The notes beneath the pieces are model-generated. The model saw only the letters and a program-made list of their open reading frames with translations. It ran no database searches and was not told the origin of the DNA. A program made the translations under genes and the position numbers. Of a stretch of DNA of 5,078 nt, positions 4,802 through 5,078 are shown one piece after another (within the stretch, counting starts at the first letter, position 1; every line of letters begins with the position of its first letter). Source of the DNA: Anaerolineae bacterium (GTDB lineage: Bacteria > Chloroflexota > Anaerolineae > J102); contig WGCR01000587.1 in assembly GCA_015493675.1 (NCBI GenBank), forward strand, positions 1-5,078, read 5' to 3'.

Positions 4802-5078
4802 GCTGGGGCGTGAGCGCCGCAGCATCGACCAATCCCATCAGCCTGCTCCTGGCCGCGCCCCCCGACCGGGCCGGGCCTCTGGTGGCCGCGTTCGGCGCGG
4901 ACCCCCGCTTCCGCGTCCTGGCCACCGCCACCTCCGCCGCGGACGCCCGCTACAAGCTGGCCCTACACCCCGACGCCCTTTTGGTCCTGGCCCAGGTCTT
5001 CCCCGACTTCGACGCCCTGGCCGCAGCCCTCTCCGGCTACGAGGGCGCGGTCTTCGTCATCCTGCCCGCGGACACGCC
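4798..5078 (+). CDS. CpaE/TadZ-like pilus protein, N-terminal part
   Basis: The frame opens at ATG 4798 with a perfect AGGAGG and stays open to the right edge (93 complete codons). The start overlaps the upstream stop (ATGA). Residues 13-93 resemble the degenerate response-regulator receiver domain at the N-terminus of CpaE/TadZ proteins: a first strand ISLLLAAPPD (14-23), a helix RAGPLVAAFGAD, a second strand FRVLATATSA (38-47), then YKLALHPDALLVLAQVF (52-68), where the phospho-acceptor strand would be but no usual Asp-Asp pair is seen at the first strand, and AVFVILPAD (84-92). In the full protein a MinD/ParA-type ATPase domain would follow and localise the pilus machine. That part is outside the window, so the assignment rests on the fold pattern and on the CpaB neighbour. 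Confidence 0.65.
   Translation, partial: MSWGVSAAASTNPISLLLAAPPDRAGPLVAAFGADPRFRVLATATSAADARYKLALHPDALLVLAQVFPDFDALAAALSGYEGAVFVILPADT

Overview
The window looks like a chromosomal accessory stretch from a GC-rich bacterium, most likely a Chloroflexota member (Anaerolineae/Caldilineae-like). This is inferred from four things: the very GC-rich coding style, long Thr/Pro (TPTPxPT) linkers on exported proteins, a CpaB/TadZ-type Flp pilus pair, and many short dispersed repeats (heptanucleotide arrays, CGAAG arrays, a TTCGGCTTCGCTCAGGGCAG element) of the kind recalled from such genomes. No database search was possible, so taxonomy is a guess.

Layout. Positions 1-63 (minus strand) hold the first 21 codons of a gene that runs off the left edge, with a good Shine-Dalgarno; it may be a transposase. 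Divergent from it, 124-1872 (plus) encodes a VirB4/TraC/HerA-type P-loop ATPase whose N-terminus may have been cut by that element. Positions 1873-2003 hold a CGAAG array and a 4-unit heptad array. A small anchored protein follows (2004-2573), with a Thr/Pro linker and a disulfide-capped beta-rich domain. Then comes a 239-bp gap with a promoter-like site and more heptads, and a lipoprotein gene (2813-3448) that is strikingly AT-rich compared with everything around it. A 390-bp non-coding stretch (3449-3838) carries a small hairpin, a hairpin pair ending in a strong intrinsic terminator, and a large hairpin built from inverted heptad arrays. The right end is the beginning of a Flp/Tad pilus operon: a CpaB/RcpC-like protein (3839-4801) overlapping by ATGA with a CpaE/TadZ-like gene (4798 to the edge).

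How the parts may fit together. CpaB and TadZ are known to act together in Tad pilus assembly (periplasmic/outer assembly factor and polar ATPase-like localiser). The upstream ATPase and the two exported proteins are of the sort found in conjugation or surface-appendage loci, so the window may be the junction of a transfer/pilus island; the terminator and large hairpin before 3839 suggest that the pilus operon is transcribed separately. The most unusual signal is not a gene. It is a family of 7-bp tandem arrays, several in inverted pairs, that punctuates nearly every junction here and has also entered the cpaB-like reading frame without breaking it.
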